The position numbers and the translations under genes are program-made. Positions 25,114-32,847 of a stretch of DNA of 52,063 nucleotides are shown here, in pieces. The notes under the pieces are model-generated. The model was not told the DNA's origin, did no database searches, and was given only the letters and a program-made list of their open reading frames with translations. The DNA is taken from assembly GCF_000332355.1 (NCBI RefSeq), contig NZ_KB235960.1, positions 210,626-262,688 of the forward strand, given 5' to 3'. Numbering within the stretch: position 1 is the stretch's first letter; every line of letters begins with the position of its first letter. The DNA comes from Baaleninema simplex PCC 7105 (GTDB lineage Bacteria; Cyanobacteriota; Cyanobacteriia; Cyanobacteriales; Geitlerinemataceae).

Positions 25114-26751
25114 ATGCGTGTATTAATCCAGATGCGTCATAACCCTGAAATTGCTGAAGCTAGCATGGGCATGAATATGGTTCCCTATTACTTGCCTATA
25201 TCTTCTGAAGGGTTCTCGTTTGACGCTAACTATATGCCCGTTCAATTACCTGACAAGCAGCCTCGGGAGGCTGTTGGAGCAATGGAGGTAGGACGGTTGT
25301 ACAGATTTGATACCCAACCGGAAGTTTCGACCTACCTGGTTCGGGGAGAAGTGGAAAGCGAAGACGCCCTGGCTCGGTTAATGGATGCTGTCGAACGGGA
25401 TGACGACGGGGTGGGAGTGTTTGCAGATCCGCAAATCGAACCGATTATTGTTTGCGGCGGTCCTCCGGTTGGCAACGACCAGACTGTTGAAAACTTACTC
25501 AAAGTGCTGCAACTCCACGCTAAAGGCATGGATGGTTCTAACGTTATGGTGGCGATCGTCGATACCGGCATCAATCTGGCCCACCTGAAAAGCAAGGGAA
25601 AAACGCCGAAATTAGATGCCAGCAAGAGTTGGACTCCAAATCCAAGCGTTCCCCCAGGAAATGCCCGAGTCGGTCATGGAACGATGTGTGCCTTTGATGT
25701 GTGCATTGCCGCTCCAAATTGCACCCTCCTCGATTATGCTCTCCTGCAATCGACGCGATCGGGAGGGTCAAAAATGGACGGTTTCCTGAGTGATGCAATC
25801 AGGGCATTCAGCCAACTGCGCGATTTGCTTTCAGCTGCCCCAGAACCCAAACCGGCTCTGGTCGTTAATAACAGTTGGGGGATGTATCATCCATCCTGGG
25901 ATTTTCCGGTGGGACATCCGGGGAATTACAGCGACAATCCTCACCATCCTTTCAACATTACCGTGGAAAGTTTGGAGGATGCTGGTGCTGACATTCTCTT
26001 TGCTGCCGGTAATTGTGGTGCAGACTGTCCCGATCCGCGATGTAAAGGAGTCACGAACAGACCCATATATGGAGCTAATTCTCATCCCAGTGTCCTTTGC
26101 ATCGCTGGAATTGATATTAACAAATCCCGAGTGGGTTATTCCTCTCAAGGACCTGGGCGTCTTGATTCCAAGAAACCCGACCTTTGTGCCTATACCCACT
26201 TTTCAGGTTCGGAAGCCTTCGGGGCGGGAAGTCCCGATTCGGGAACTTCGGCCGCCTGTCCAGTTGCCGCTGGGGTCGTTGCCGCAATTCGGAGCTTCAA
26301 GTCTCCCACAGATCTCCCTCCGACTCAATTGCGGGAGTTGTTGCGCCGAACTACTGAAGATTTAGGGGCAACTGGATTCGACTACAACCACGGCTACGGT
26401 GCGATCGATGTGGCTTCTATCTTGGGGGCGTTGGATCGGCTGGATATTCAGGAACTCCCAATCGGAGGAAAGCTCTCAGGTCGCTTGAATAAGACCAACG
26501 ACTCTACCCTGTTTCGTATCAGTGTGGACAAACCCATCATCCTGAAGTTGGACGGGCCGTCAGGGGTAGATTTTGATGTGTACCTGCGGCGGGAAGCAAA
26601 ACCCACCCCCAGGGAATTTGACTACCGGGGCTATACCAGCTCTGCGGATGAAGAGGTTCACCTGACTGCGGTAGACCCTGGAGAATATTTGATCCTCGTT
26701 GATTCTTACCGTGGAGCGGGAGAGTTTACCCTCCAGGCAGGGGTTCTCTAG
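25114..26751 (+). CDS. Subtilisin-like serine peptidase (S8) with C-terminal PPC domain
   Basis: 545 residues; AGGAG ribosome site. Residues 1-120 form an N-terminal prodomain-like region without a signal peptide. The catalytic domain (about 125-440) has the full triad: Asp150 (VAIVDTGIN), His188 (VGHGTMCA) and Ser379 (SGTSAACPVAAG), plus oxyanion Asn300 (FAAGNCG). Several Cys (303, 305, 310) cluster after the oxyanion loop (CGADCPDPRC), perhaps a disulfide or metal loop. Residues about 452-545 match the PPC beta-sandwich (GRLNKTNDSTLFRISVDKP ... PGEYLILVDSYRGAGEFTL). Family function: endopeptidase. Its position amid inclusion-body, LamG, anchor-K and VWA genes suggests it processes those proteins. 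Confidence 0.93.
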   Translation: MRVLIQMRHNPEIAEASMGMNMVPYYLPISSEGFSFDANYMPVQLPDKQPREAVGAMEVGRLYRFDTQPEVSTYLVRGEVESEDALARLMDAVERDDDGVGVFADPQIEPIIVCGGPPVGNDQTVENLLKVLQLHAKGMDGSNVMVAIVDTGINLAHLKSKGKTPKLDASKSWTPNPSVPPGNARVGHGTMCAFDVCIAAPNCTLLDYALLQSTRSGGSKMDGFLSDAIRAFSQLRDLLSAAPEPKPALVVNNSWGMYHPSWDFPVGHPGNYSDNPHHPFNITVESLEDAGADILFAAGNCGADCPDPRCKGVTNRPIYGANSHPSVLCIAGIDINKSRVGYSSQGPGRLDSKKPDLCAYTHFSGSEAFGAGSPDSGTSAACPVAAGVVAAIRSFKSPTDLPPTQLRELLRRTTEDLGATGFDYNHGYGAIDVASILGALDRLDIQELPIGGKLSGRLNKTNDSTLFRISVDKPIILKLDGPSGVDFDVYLRREAKPTPREFDYRGYTSSADEEVHLTAVDPGEYLILVDSYRGAGEFTLQAGVL

Positions 26752-26800
26752 CCTCTTTTTGCAATCACATAAAACCTCGCATTGGTAAAGGACAAAAGGC

Positions 26801-27667
26801 ATGGTATCTGCAAGTATTGTTGGAACTTGGGACGCGGCGACGGGTAGCGATTCGTCTAAACCTATTACTGAGCTGATAGGTCTTAAGACGAAGCAAATTA
26901 GCTGGGGAAAACCCTTTATCAAGGGTGATAAGCCAAGTTCCTATGTTTTTGAAGGAAAAAGCTCTGTAGAAATTCCTACGGATTCCCCCTTTGAACTAGG
27001 AGAATTCAAACATCTCAATTACAAAATAATTGATGGCAATTCTTTGGCTGCTGCTACGCTAAAAATCGAATTTCAAGGAACTGTCAAAGGAGCGTTTAAT
27101 CTCAAGTTTGAACATGACGAAACACCAGATCCAGAAAAATCTATAGGAGAACCCGATGTTGTTTCTATTTCCAACCTAGAAGTTATCGAGGCTGTAGAAA
27201 TTAATGGCAAAAAATACGAACTTTCTTTTGAAGGCTTTTTCGACAAAGATGGCAACACCCAACGCCAAAAGTTTGTCACCGCTGAAGAAAAGGATAATGT
27301 CGCTACATTAATGGGGAAATTAAAAATTATGACACCTGAAAAACCCGATCCCGGCAAACCCGACCCCGGCAAACCTGACCCCGAAAAACCCATACAACCG
27401 CAGCCAGGAGGCTATACCGTGCTAGTCTGTCCGCCCGCTTATCCCTACACAGGGGGCTATCCCTGTTCTCCGGGTTATCCCTATGCAGGGGGTTATCCCT
27501 ATGCAGGGGGCTATCCCTGCTCTCCGGGTTATCCCTATGCAGGGGGTTATCCCTATGCAGGGGGTTATCCCTGTCCACCCGCTTATTCGTATTCGATGCC
27601 TTATTCCTATGTCTTGATGCCAGGCCCCTGTCCGCCTGAAACGGAGAAACCGAAAGGTAGCTCATGA
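26801..27667 (+). CDS. Choice-of-anchor K domain protein with Gly/Tyr/Pro/Cys-rich tail (paralogue 1)
   Basis: 288 residues. Residues 1-180 fit the choice-of-anchor K domain: GTWDAATG near the start, QISWGKP, SSYVFEG, FELGEFKHLNY, LKFEHDETPDP and a conserved PDVV. Normally this domain is exported and followed by an anchor such as PEP-CTERM. Here there is no signal peptide and no standard anchor. Instead a KPDPGKP linker leads to a tail (about 205-288) of repeated GGYPYAGGYP / PGYPY units rich in Tyr, Pro, Gly and Cys. The DNA of the tail is tandemly repeated, so its length is probably variable. It is paralogous to the next gene. Confidence 0.82.
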   Translation: MVSASIVGTWDAATGSDSSKPITELIGLKTKQISWGKPFIKGDKPSSYVFEGKSSVEIPTDSPFELGEFKHLNYKIIDGNSLAAATLKIEFQGTVKGAFNLKFEHDETPDPEKSIGEPDVVSISNLEVIEAVEINGKKYELSFEGFFDKDGNTQRQKFVTAEEKDNVATLMGKLKIMTPEKPDPGKPDPGKPDPEKPIQPQPGGYTVLVCPPAYPYTGGYPCSPGYPYAGGYPYAGGYPCSPGYPYAGGYPYAGGYPCPPAYSYSMPYSYVLMPGPCPPETEKPKGSS

Positions 27668-27835
27668 TTCATGTGGCCTTAACTGGCTAAACCGTAGTTA
27701 GGTCTAATAGCACTGTTCGATCGATATTTGCGATCGAAATTAAACTCTGAACATCTCCCATCCCTTGCTTGAATTCAGGCTTTTGGGTTTGGCAGATTGG
27801 CAATCTTGATTCTGTAGATATAAAGGAGGAAGAAT

Positions 27836-28702
27836 ATGGCAACTGCAACGACTTCTGGTACTTGGATCGGCGCTATTGGCGTCAAGGGAACTCCAGATGT
27901 TACCGATCTAACAGGACTCAATACCAATCAAATCAGTTGGGGGAAACCCTCTAAAGGAAACAACCCAACTAAAGACTTCAATCCAGATTTGAAGCAAAGT
28001 TCGTATGTTTTTGAAGGAAGCAAATCTACGAATATTCCTCTAGACGGTACAGACTTTGAACTAGGAACGTTTCACCATCTCAATTACACCATTACCGGAG
28101 ATAATAACCTGGCTAAGGCCACCTTACATGTGGAGGTGACAATTGCAAAGAATCCCATTAAAGGGCAGTTCAATCTCCAATTTGAACACGACGAAACACC
28201 CAACGATCCGGACACAAATATAGGACCCGATCTCGTGGCTATCCCTAAGATAGATGTTGTGGGTACCTTAAAAATTGATGACAAAGAATATAAGGTTGTT
28301 ATTCAAGGGTTCCTTAACACAGCTACCAAAGCCCGACAAACCAAGTTTACCACCAAGGAAGGAGAGGATAATGAAGCCATCATCATCGCGAAGTTAGTGG
28401 AGGTTCCTGTACCTCCGCCAAAGACCAAAAAACCCAAACCGGAAAACAAGGTATGCTACTACCTGGTGCCAGTCTGTCCGCCAGCTTACCCCTATCCGCC
28501 GGTTCAGCCGTATCCCCCGGCTTACCCCTATCCCCCGACGCCTTGCTATCCCCCGGCTTACTCCCCCTATCCCCCAGCTCAGCAGTATCCACCTCCTCAT
28601 TACTGCTCGTGTCCACCGCCTGCTAAGCAGTATCCGCCTTCTTGCTACTCGTATCCCCCGGCTTACCCCTGTCCGCCTGCTTATCCGCGTTCTTGTTGTT
28701 GA
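27836..28702 (+). CDS. Choice-of-anchor K domain protein with Pro/Tyr/Cys-rich tail (paralogue 2)
   Basis: 288 residues, strong ribosome site (GGAGG). The domain (1-190) parallels paralogue 1 (GTWIGAIG, QISWGKPSKG, SSYVFEG, FELGTFHHLNY, LQFEHDETPND). The tail (about 205-288) differs: it is built of YPPAYPYPP and CYPPAY units instead of GGYPY, and ends in RSCC. Both tails begin with a VCPPAYPY motif after a hydrophobic YxVLV/YYLVP stretch, so tail type diverged after duplication. No signal peptide. Tyr/Pro/Cys-rich tails of this sort can self-associate, cross-link or mediate surface attachment. None of these is shown here. Confidence 0.82.
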   Translation: MATATTSGTWIGAIGVKGTPDVTDLTGLNTNQISWGKPSKGNNPTKDFNPDLKQSSYVFEGSKSTNIPLDGTDFELGTFHHLNYTITGDNNLAKATLHVEVTIAKNPIKGQFNLQFEHDETPNDPDTNIGPDLVAIPKIDVVGTLKIDDKEYKVVIQGFLNTATKARQTKFTTKEGEDNEAIIIAKLVEVPVPPPKTKKPKPENKVCYYLVPVCPPAYPYPPVQPYPPAYPYPPTPCYPPAYSPYPPAQQYPPPHYCSCPPPAKQYPPSCYSYPPAYPCPPAYPRSCC

Positions 28703-28849
28703 TTCGGATGAGTTGCCCCGATCCAATTGGGTTCATTTATAGCGAAGAAAAAGTCACTAGACCGCTCCTGAATAATGAGATGAAGTTCTGGCAAGAGCTT
28801 GGCTTCATCTCGCGATCTGGGGAGGTCTGCTAACAAGAGGTCTTGAATT

Positions 28850-29875
28850 ATGGCTGATAAAGTGAAAGTCGATCTAGTGGTTCTCATTGACACTAGCGGG
28901 TCAATGAGCGATGAAGCACAGGCTCTAGATAAGGCAACCCAAACTGCCGCCGATCGAGTTGCTGCCAAGTGTCCCAACGATCTTAGAGTGAAGCAACTCG
29001 GAGTTGAAGGTACCTGGCCAGGTACCAAATTTGATATGAGTCTCCGGGATTATCTGACCCGGGAGGTTGGAGTTCCTGAATCAAGCCTTAAAGCTGCCAA
29101 ACAGGGAGATCCAATCAAGAAGGGACTTCCTCAAGAGGATGGTGCTCCTTCTATTGAAGATATCTGTAATTTCTTTGATTGGCGGACTGATGCATTGCGA
29201 ACGATTCTTTACCTGAGCGATGATGCCCTAAAAACAGGTGGAGGTAGCGTTGACGAAGAGGACAAAAAGGCTGCCACTAGCGCTATTGCCACAGCCAAGA
29301 AAAAAAATGTGACGGTCTTTACCTATCTCGGAACTGGTGGAACTCCAGAGATGGAGAAGGAATATGCTCGTGTTGCCAATGAAACTGGAGGTAAGCCGTT
29401 TACTTCTAAGAATGCGATCGGCGGCTTTGCGGATATTTTAGCTGATGTTGTTTGTGCGACTAAAGCAAAAGGAAAGGAGAATGGAACGGAGGAAACAAAG
29501 CACACTACTTGTCCTTGTTGCGTTCCCGTCTATGTCTATCCGACTCCCATGCCATGCATACCCGCACCGTGGGGCTATCCGATGCCGCCGGGATATCCCT
29601 ACCCCTGTGTACCAGGAGGCTACCCGATGCCGCTGGGATATCCGCAACCGGGGATGATGGGAGGTCATCCGATGCCGCAACCGGGGATGATGGGAGGTCA
29701 TCCGATGCCGCACCCGGGGATGATGGGAGGTCATCCAATGCCGCACCCGGGGATGATGGGAGGTCATCCAATACCACATCCGGGGATGATGGGAGGTCAT
29801 CCGATGCCGCATCCGGGGATGATGGGAGGTCATCCAATGCCGCCGGGATATCCATCGTCCCCCTACTCAATGTAA
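28850..29875 (+). CDS. VWA-domain protein with Pro/Gly/Met/His repeat tail
   Basis: 341 residues. Residues 6-205 form a von Willebrand factor A domain starting at VDLVVLIDTSGSMSDE; the MIDAS metal residues Asp14, Ser16 and Ser18 are in place. VWA domains bind protein ligands through a divalent metal. After a basic linker, CPCCVPVYVYPTPMPC opens a tail (about 225-341) containing GYPMPPGYPYPC and then six GMMGGHPMP-type repeats (nine or ten residues each, near-identical in DNA from about 29647 to 29850). His and Met in the repeats could bind copper or other metal. No signal peptide. Last gene of the cassette; the tail matches the style of the two upstream proteins. Confidence 0.88.
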   Translation: MADKVKVDLVVLIDTSGSMSDEAQALDKATQTAADRVAAKCPNDLRVKQLGVEGTWPGTKFDMSLRDYLTREVGVPESSLKAAKQGDPIKKGLPQEDGAPSIEDICNFFDWRTDALRTILYLSDDALKTGGGSVDEEDKKAATSAIATAKKKNVTVFTYLGTGGTPEMEKEYARVANETGGKPFTSKNAIGGFADILADVVCATKAKGKENGTEETKHTTCPCCVPVYVYPTPMPCIPAPWGYPMPPGYPYPCVPGGYPMPLGYPQPGMMGGHPMPQPGMMGGHPMPHPGMMGGHPMPHPGMMGGHPIPHPGMMGGHPMPHPGMMGGHPMPPGYPSSPYSM

Positions 29876-30039
29876 GTCTCTTATCGAGAGCATCATCCCT
29901 ATTCCGAAAACATTTTCTGGGTCGTTAGAATACGCCGAATCGAGTCTGAGAAAAGACCTCGAAAGTAAAACTCGAATTGACGGATCGGCAGGAATTTCCG
30001 AGTATTGGGTGGTCAATTTACAAAAGCGAGAATTAATCG

Positions 30040-30235
30040 TATTTCGAGAGTGCATCTCAAAAATGTAAGTTTATCGGATACGAGCTTTCGTACTCGATAG
30101 TGCTACGCACCGATCGACGCTTTCCGAGCGGCTGTTGGGTTCCACTCCGTTCCACCCATGGACGGCAGCGTTGCCGAAGTTCAACCTACCCTAAGCTTCG
30201 TGTTTTTACATCCATTGAGATGCACCCTGTTTCGA
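30040..30235. mobile_element. MITE family 1, copy 3 with 8-bp imperfect target duplication
   Basis: Element 30048-30227 (180 bp) with ends GAGTGCATCTCAA and TTGAGATGCACCC. It is flanked by TATTTCGA (30040-30047) and TGTTTCGA (30228-30235), a 7-of-8 match. It is inverse to copy 2 at 14796-14949 and shares its interior. The gap 29876-31032 otherwise holds the next two entries and no gene. Confidence 0.82.
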
Positions 30236-30346
30236 TCGAATACCACACGAACTCAGGGTGCGATTTTTTACTTAGCGTTTCTCGAGGTAAAAATCCAGGG
30301 TAAGTTCATATAAATATGTATTAAAATTTACAGATTTTTAGTCATA

Positions 30347-30457
30347 TCGCAACCCTAAATCAGTTGTGTAACAAAATTGAGACAAAAAGGGAATCGGAAA
30401 CGGGGAATCAGATTTTTTTGGGTGTTTTAATTTTTGACGACTCATTTGGGACTGCTA
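30347..30457. mobile_element. MITE family 2 (TA-flanked), copy 2
   Basis: 111 bp, direct homologue of 14646-14770 (shared CAACCCTAAAT, GTTGTGTAACAAAATTG, TTGACGACTCATTTGG) with TA on both sides and ends TCGCA/TGCTA. It is shorter because it has fewer GGGAATCGGGAACA-type units. Confidence 0.75.
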
Positions 30458-30659
30458 TAGATGTGTATTGACTCCCGATCGGGCGTAAAACTTGCTTTCC
30501 AGTGCGATCGCTGCCTTCACTTTTACCCAAAATACATGGATTTTTGTAAAGACAAAGAGCTGCTCATCTTAACAATTTAGGCTCTCATGGGAACCTAAAA
30601 ATAGGTCAATTCTTTGCTAGGCAAGCAACTCATGATATAGGCGGCTTGTCAACCTTTGT

Positions 30660-30842
30660 TAAGATGCGCTGACCCTAGGGTATCGCGAAACCTCGAAGAT
30701 GCTGACGCACAAGAAGAGGCGTTGCAGTTTCTCGCAGTTTCTCACAGAAGTCTCTGCTGTCCCCCTTCAGCAGGGCTTCGCCGTGAGCGTCAGCCGAACG
30801 GTTTGGGCGATCGCAGTCCTTCCAGGGCGGTGAGGATGTCAA
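30660..30842 (+). pseudogene. tnpB relic with large internal deletion
   Basis: Starts within tnpB codons (TATCGCGAAACCTCGAAGATG, about YRETSKML of the family), continues as far as the codons for VSAVPLQ.G, then jumps directly to IS right-end sequence ending GGTGAGGATGTCAA at 30842. The right end holds the same short insert (CTTCGCCGTGAGCG followed by TCAGCCGAACGG) as the element at 8223-9688. Non-functional. Confidence 0.75.
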
Positions 30843-31032
30843 TCTTCCTACACTTGGAACGATCGAGTGAGCTTGTATGCTCAGTTTTCTGATAACCAGT
30901 TAGAATATTTGTCAATTCGTGCAGGAGCAGAATGTCGAAAAAATACTGATCCTGACGACGACAAGGCAATAAAGTGGAATTGATAAAGCTCAGATTGTAG
31001 ATAGCAAAGTCGTCGATTTTTGAGGAATAGTT

Positions 31033-31827
31033 GTGAATCCAAAACGATACTGTGGGGCAGTTTTAATGGGGGGACTACTCAGTTGCATCGGATTACCCAG
31101 TCAAGCCCAAGATACCACGGCACAATTAAATCAGGCTATTTGTATTGAGGATTGGGACGGTGCGATCGCGATTCTCGATAATGTCATCTCAGATTATCCT
31201 AACAGTCAGAATACACTGGGAGAATATCGCGATCGCCTCCAACAACTCTCTACTACAGGATTGAGTGAAGAACAAAAAGCCCAATACTGTTCTTTAAACC
31301 CAGACCCATCAGATTTCCCGCTTCTCACTGCTGATGAAGAAACTCCTCTCAGCGCTCGTGTTTCAGAGTATTACCAACAACTCAAATCCGGTATGAGATA
31401 CGATGACATTGCTACCCTCATCGGTCGTCCGGGAAAACTAGATTATCTATCTTCTTCCTACACTTGGATAGCTGAGAATACTTCTACGTTAAGCGCCACA
31501 TTTTCAAATAACGAGTTGGAGGATTTGACCATTGGCGAATCCATAGACTGTAGAGAAAATGGCGAGTGTGACGCCATTATAGCTGCTCCGGCTGAGTTTA
31601 AGAAACTACAAGAACGCTTAGAAGTAGGAATGAACGCTCAAGCGGCTTTACAATACATTACACGGGAATTAGGAGAACCGACATGGCTAGGAGAAACGGT
31701 GATGTACGATTGGCAATTTCGAGAAGAAGGTATCTATTGCCGGATTTTTGCATATTTTGCTAACAGGGATGGACAGGTAACAACCTACGGAAAATTGTGT
31801 GTCAAGGAAACACAGGTAGAGATGTAG
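31033..31827 (+). CDS. Secreted protein with two BamE/SmpA-like modules
   Basis: 264 residues, GTG start with GAGGA ribosome site. A signal peptide (about 1-25, ending PSQAQ-DTT) is clear. Residues 28-70 look like a TPR-type hairpin (AICIEDWDGAIAILDNVI). Two later segments (about 115-170 and 200-255) each have the pattern QLKSGMRYDDIATLIGRPG...YTW...TFSNNELEDL / RLEVGMNAQAALQYITRELGEP...YDWQF, resembling the small SmpA/OmlA (BamE) fold. This suggests an envelope protein that binds partners in the periplasm. No close family recognised. Cys residues at about 37, 87, 171, 177, 237 and 258 could form disulfides. It stands alone. Confidence 0.72.
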   Translation: MNPKRYCGAVLMGGLLSCIGLPSQAQDTTAQLNQAICIEDWDGAIAILDNVISDYPNSQNTLGEYRDRLQQLSTTGLSEEQKAQYCSLNPDPSDFPLLTADEETPLSARVSEYYQQLKSGMRYDDIATLIGRPGKLDYLSSSYTWIAENTSTLSATFSNNELEDLTIGESIDCRENGECDAIIAAPAEFKKLQERLEVGMNAQAALQYITRELGEPTWLGETVMYDWQFREEGIYCRIFAYFANRDGQVTTYGKLCVKETQVEM

Positions 31828-31872
31828 CCGCCGCCCAGGTAGTAAGGCAACGTGGACTTGCAGCCGTCAGGC

Positions 31873-31913
31873 ATCCCCCCGTAGCCCCCCTTGCTAAGGG
31901 AGGTTGGGGGGAT
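31873..31913. repeat. G/C-tract hairpin repeat downstream of the BamE-like gene
   Basis: ATCCCCCC pairs with GGGGGGAT around an inner CCCCCCTT/AAGGGAGG stem. There is no T-run afterwards. This is the common CCCCCCTTGCTAAGGG dispersed repeat type, possibly acting as an mRNA end. Confidence 0.6.
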
Positions 31914-32064
31914 GAGGGGTTAAGCGTAGGATCCCCTTAGACCAAAGAATCTCCATGCCGCGATAGCTGGAGAGTGTCAAATCTAGGGTACAGTCCTCAA
32001 ACCCGCAAAAGGTGATAAATTAGAAGCTCTATACTCTATCGGAAATTCTTCAAACCCAAGTCCC

Positions 32065-32847
32065 GTGGCCCGAGCGTCCTATTCACGACAACTTCTAGAC
32101 AGCGTGCGAGCGTTCGTGCAACCGCCACCGCCGCGCCGCGCGTCTCGTCGAAAATCCCCAAACCACTTACGAGAATGGGGAGGTTGGGTGTTGGCTGCCG
32201 TTCTCGCCGCGACGATGCTGGTATGGAATTGGAAACTTTTCCTGGCCACGGGAATCGGAATGTCCGTGACAGTGGGGGCTTATCTGCTGTCTCAGTCTTC
32301 TTGGACAGTGCGCTGGGCCGACGTGCGCCGTTGGCTGTCCGACTTAAACCGTCCCATCACGGTGGCGGTTGTCGGTGGGGGACTGTCCACGGTTTCCACC
32401 TACATGGCCGCTGAAATTTGGGCAACGGCGGAAAATCGCTGGATGGCTGGCGGTTCGATTTTGCAAGGATTGGCGACGCTGGGTATTTTACTGCTGTTAA
32501 CCTGGCAAACCCTCAGTCGCGTGTTAGGACGCGAAGGGGTCAACGTCAACGCAACCCTCGATCGCCTCAGTGAAAACGACCCCCTCAAACAACTGGTGGC
32601 GTTGCGACAACTCGAACGCTGGGTGACAGGGGGAACGGTCGATGTAGGCGAACGTCGGACGATTGGGGAGTGTTGCCGGGTGTTGCTGTCGCGACAACTC
32701 GAGCCGGTGGTTCGAGAGGCAGCCTTGGAAACCCTCAGTGCGGTGAACGCTCAAGCTGCGCCGTCGTTACCGGAAGGGGCAACCGCCGCGATCGATTTGC
32801 GTCCTTCGAGAAAGGCGGCGACGCGAAAAAGAAAAATTTCGTTGTAA
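32065..32847 (+). CDS. Cyanobacterial membrane protein with HEAT-like C-terminus, function unknown
   Basis: 260 residues, GTG start. A basic N-terminus precedes about three or four membrane helices (about 39-70, 98-115, 130-148). The C-terminal cytoplasmic part (about 160-235) is helical and resembles an armadillo/HEAT repeat: NDPLKQLVALRQLERWV, then EPVVREAALETLSAV. The last residues are basic (RKAATRKRKISL). Not assigned to a named family. The 3' end overlaps the convergent amidase gene by 97 bases, so the two mRNAs could pair or their transcripts collide. The ORF has HIP1 sites and normal core codon use. Confidence 0.72.
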   Translation: MARASYSRQLLDSVRAFVQPPPPRRASRRKSPNHLREWGGWVLAAVLAATMLVWNWKLFLATGIGMSVTVGAYLLSQSSWTVRWADVRRWLSDLNRPITVAVVGGGLSTVSTYMAAEIWATAENRWMAGGSILQGLATLGILLLLTWQTLSRVLGREGVNVNATLDRLSENDPLKQLVALRQLERWVTGGTVDVGERRTIGECCRVLLSRQLEPVVREAALETLSAVNAQAAPSLPEGATAAIDLRPSRKAATRKRKISL

